From Gammaproteobacteria bacterium (GTDB lineage Bacteria > Pseudomonadota > Gammaproteobacteria > Burkholderiales > Burkholderiaceae_C): a DNA stretch of 43,499 nucleotides. The notes beneath the pieces were generated by a model. That model was not told the origin of the DNA and did no database searches. It saw nothing but the letters and a program-made list of their open reading frames with translations. Of the stretch, positions 41,472 through 43,499 are shown one piece after another. The stretch's first letter is position 1; each line of letters opens with the position of its first letter. The stretch covers positions 1-43,499 of the forward strand of contig JANYHL010000005.1 in assembly GCA_025359085.1 (NCBI GenBank), read 5' to 3'. Both the position numbers and the translations under genes were made by a program.

Positions 41472-42538
41472 TCGAGATTCGCAAGGGCCAGGCACCAGCG
41501 CCACTTGAGCGTGCTGAGTTCAGTGTCCGGTTTCGTGCCTCCTTCATCGATCCGGCGTTCCGCGCCGAAGACCCGTCCATCGCGCGGCTTGAAGTGATTG
41601 CCTGGGCCGCCTATACCGAGGGCCGCAAAGCCCCTTTCACGCAGAAGGCGGGCCCGGGTTACGCTGATCCAGACTATGACTTGTCAACCGAGTGGATTGC
41701 CACCAAGCAGCGCATCGTTGACGCGCAACAGCGCTGGGCTGACCCGGTGAGCCCGTCCCGGGTGTTACTGATCTGCGGGTCGGCGCGCAATGATGGCACC
41801 TGTCCCGGAGAGATATCCAAGACCTTCCGGCTGCTGCAAATCGCGCGCGAAGCTTTGGAGCAGGCCGACATCCAGGTCGATGTACTGGACCTGAGCTTGC
41901 TCACCTCCGACTACGCCCGCCATATCCACCCTTGCAAGGGCTGCGTGTCGACTGCGATGCCGCTGTGCCATTGGCCGTGCAGTTGCTACCCCAACCATGC
42001 GCTGGGGCAGACCCATGACTGGATGGCCGAGATCTACGAACGCTGGGCGGCCGCCCATGCCGTGATCATCGTCTCGCCGGTGTACTGGTACCAGAGCCCG
42101 AGCCCCTTGAAGCTGATGATCGACCGACTGGTGTGCGCCGATGGTGGCAATCCCGACCCGACCTCGACCTCAGGCAAGAAGGCGGGCAAGGCCAAAGAAC
42201 TCGAGATGGCCGGCTGGGACTACCCTCAGCACTTGGCCGGGCGCGCCTACGGATTGATTGTGCATGGCGATGTGGCGGGGGTCGAAGGCTTGCGCAGAGC
42301 GCTGTCGGACTGGCTCGACTAGATGGGGTTTATCGACGCGGGTGCGCAGGCCTGCTTGGACCGCTACGTCGGCTACTACGAGCCGTATGCCACCAGCCAT
42401 GAGGCACTGGACCGGGATGCGGCAGTGCAGGAAGAAGCCCGCAACGTGGCGCGCGCGGTGGCCCAGACCGTGGTCGATCTGCGTGCCGGTCGCCTGCAGG
42501 CGGTGCAACCCAGGCTGTCGCGTCCACGGCCCAAGTAA
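41468..42538 (+). pseudogene. flavodoxin-fold NAD(P)H-dependent oxidoreductase interrupted by in-frame TAG
   Basis: The first 284 codons (GTG start) encode a variable N-terminal region followed by a flavodoxin-like domain: LLICGSARNDGTCPGEISKT, a Cys-rich HPCKGCVSTAMPLCHWPCSC, VIIVSPVYWYQSPSPLKLMI and YGLIVHGDVAG. An in-frame TAG at 42320-42322 follows SDWLD. The same frame then continues immediately with MGFIDAGAQACLDRYVGYY to TAA at 42538, which looks like the natural C-terminal helix of this family. One nonsense change therefore splits a ~356-codon gene. The truncated product might fold, or the ATG after the TAG might restart. Confidence 0.7.
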
Positions 42539-42586
42539 ACACGTCGGGCCTCATGTGTACGACGACGCACAGACCTTCCAGGGGAT

Positions 42587-42622
42587 CCCGGGTAAGGTGA
42601 GTTTATATCCGTATTGCCCGGG
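42587..42622. promoter_or_regulatory. CCCGGG-type inverted repeat
   Basis: CCCGGGTAA (42587-42595) and TTGCCCGGG (42614-42622) pair with one mismatch across an 18-base AT-rich spacer containing TTTATA. It is 20 bases before the start of the next gene; a possible operator or mRNA hairpin. Confidence 0.3.
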
Positions 42623-42642
42623 TCATGCCAAGGAGAAATGCC

Positions 42643-43179
42643 ATGGACGAATACCGTCACCACTTATCATGATTTTTTGCCAACCGCGACGCCGCCGAAA
42701 GAACATTTTTCACGCTCATCGAGCGAGGATTACCGAGCGAACGGGTTCATATCTACGAGACCGACTCGGCCACGCCAGCACCCGCGCTGAAAGCGGACAG
42801 CAACGCGGTATTGAAAGACGTACTGGTGGACGGAACGATCAGAACCGCGGTTGGGGTCGACATCGGCGCGTTGGCGGAAGTGGCGTTGGTCGCGACGAAC
42901 GTGTGTCTCTTTATCGCCAGCCCGCTACTCGCTCCGCTCGTGATGCTGGGCTGGGGAGCCAGCATCGGTGGCCTGCTTGGCGCCACCGCAGGTGCAGTCA
43001 GCAGCGCTGCACCCGAAACGGGGAAGAAGGAAGGTTGGCTATCGGCGCTGGTTCGCGATGCCATTGCAAGCGGGCAGATTGTGCTGGTGGTGCAGACGTG
43101 CACGGAGCAGGAAACGGCGATTGCACGGGAAGTCGTTCAAGCTTCGGTTGGCGATTACCAAGACACCAGCACGGTGTGA
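42643..43179 (+). pseudogene. glycine-zipper membrane protein gene interrupted by in-frame TGA at codon 10
   Basis: A strong AAGGAGA precedes ATG at 42643, which reads MDEYRHHLS and then meets TGA at 42670-42672. The same frame continues open with FFANRDAAERTFFTLIERGL, VHIYETDSATPAPA, a hydrophobic ATNVCLFIASPLLAPLVMLG and the Gly-zipper GWGASIGGLLGATAGAV, ending at 43179. The residue at the stop was probably Gly or Arg (GGA or CGA changed to TGA). The body resembles small stress-type membrane proteins with a soluble N-terminal segment. No strong internal start is seen, so it is likely inactive. Confidence 0.65.
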
Positions 43180-43499
43180 AGGCGCTCGCCTTGTCGCCGC
43201 ACAGACAGCTTGGAGTCGATACCTTATTGTTGTCTGCATGGCATCTCTGGGCTTTTCAAAGAACTGTTGGCTTCGATTTACTGGACAAGTCACAGAAGTT
43301 TTGCAGGGATAAGACCGATCACCCACAAGCATTGGGGGTCTTCAAGCCGGTGGAATACACCTGGGTCGCGTTTTGCTCCGCTGCTGATAGGCTGGCTGCG
43401 CTGAATTCCTTGCTTGAGCAGGGATTCGCTGACTGGACCGGAGTCCGCGACGCGCCAGCGGAAATGAAGGCCCAAGTCCAGGCCAACCTGCAAACTGCG
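43176..43499 (+). CDS. unrecognised gene running off the right edge
   Basis: An uninterrupted frame from a GTG at 43176 to the end, 108 codons. The GTG overlaps the TGA of the preceding gene as GTGA, a coupling geometry. The protein starts hydrophobic (LGVDTLLLSAWHLWAFQRTV), then FDLLDKSQKFCRDKTDHPQA, VEYTWVAFCSAADRLAALN and a helical Ala/Gln end. Amphipathic helices are evident, but no family is recognised with confidence. The start is uncertain. Confidence 0.45.
   Translation, partial: MKALALSPHRQLGVDTLLLSAWHLWAFQRTVGFDLLDKSQKFCRDKTDHPQALGVFKPVEYTWVAFCSAADRLAALNSLLEQGFADWTGVRDAPAEMKAQVQANLQTA

Overview
The window looks like chromosomal DNA of a betaproteobacterium, most likely family Comamonadaceae (Rhodoferax/Polaromonas/Acidovorax-like). 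This rests on GC-rich coding sequence, a phaC-phaA-phaB polyhydroxybutyrate locus, PEP-CTERM secreted proteins, the style of MurI, NhaA, Acs and the TRAP genes, and a short dispersed repeat that I associate with this family from memory. No rRNA, tRNA, CRISPR, complete insertion sequence or prophage was seen.

Layout. 1-1.9 kb: minus-strand efflux operon (TetR regulator, membrane-fusion protein, first codons of an RND pump) with a palindromic operator candidate. 2-3.5 kb: msrA and murI, convergent. 3.5-5.9 kb: AT-richer accessory patch with degenerate direct repeats, a SEL1-type secreted protein and an antitoxin whose toxin gene is reduced to a remnant. 5.9-10.8 kb: class I fumarase, nhaA, acs and a strong terminator. 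11.1-15 kb: small envelope proteins including a methionine-rich one, a UbiB/ABC1 kinase-like protein, and a GDT1-family exporter behind a yybP-ykoY (Mn2+) riboswitch. 15-20 kb: a large Cache-PAS-PAS-GGDEF-EAL protein and dnaB. 20-26.5 kb: two PEP-CTERM proteins, an RHH regulator with a PHB-depolymerase-like esterase, a pirin/DoxX/flavodoxin cluster and a repeat-rich non-coding stretch. 26.8-31.4 kb: minus-strand operon of ABM protein, FAH-family hydrolase, TRAP transporter dctQ-dctM-dctP and a NUDIX hydrolase. 31.9-36.4 kb: an Ala/Gln tetrapeptide-repeat protein, a GGDEF protein, ycaO, pgeF and a small membrane protein. 36.5-40.4 kb: phaC, phaA, phaB. 40.5-43.5 kb: a secreted CX10C-repeat protein and two consecutive genes each broken by one in-frame stop, then a gene running off the right edge.

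How the parts fit. Carbon storage is a recurring theme: phaCAB makes PHB, the RHH/esterase pair could degrade it, and acs and fumarase handle acetyl-CoA and TCA carbon. Envelope, redox and metal stress is a second theme: RND efflux, MsrA, pirin/DoxX/flavodoxin, Met-rich proteins and the Mn exporter.

The most unusual signal is a dispersed ~50-60 bp repeat with a TAGCCC-type left part and a TAGCTA...ATAGCA-type right part. It occurs about seven times on both strands. Five positions are intergenic, one of them interrupted next to a REP-type palindrome, and two copies are read through in frame inside the housekeeping genes murI and pgeF. All identifications come from reading the sequence; no database search was run.
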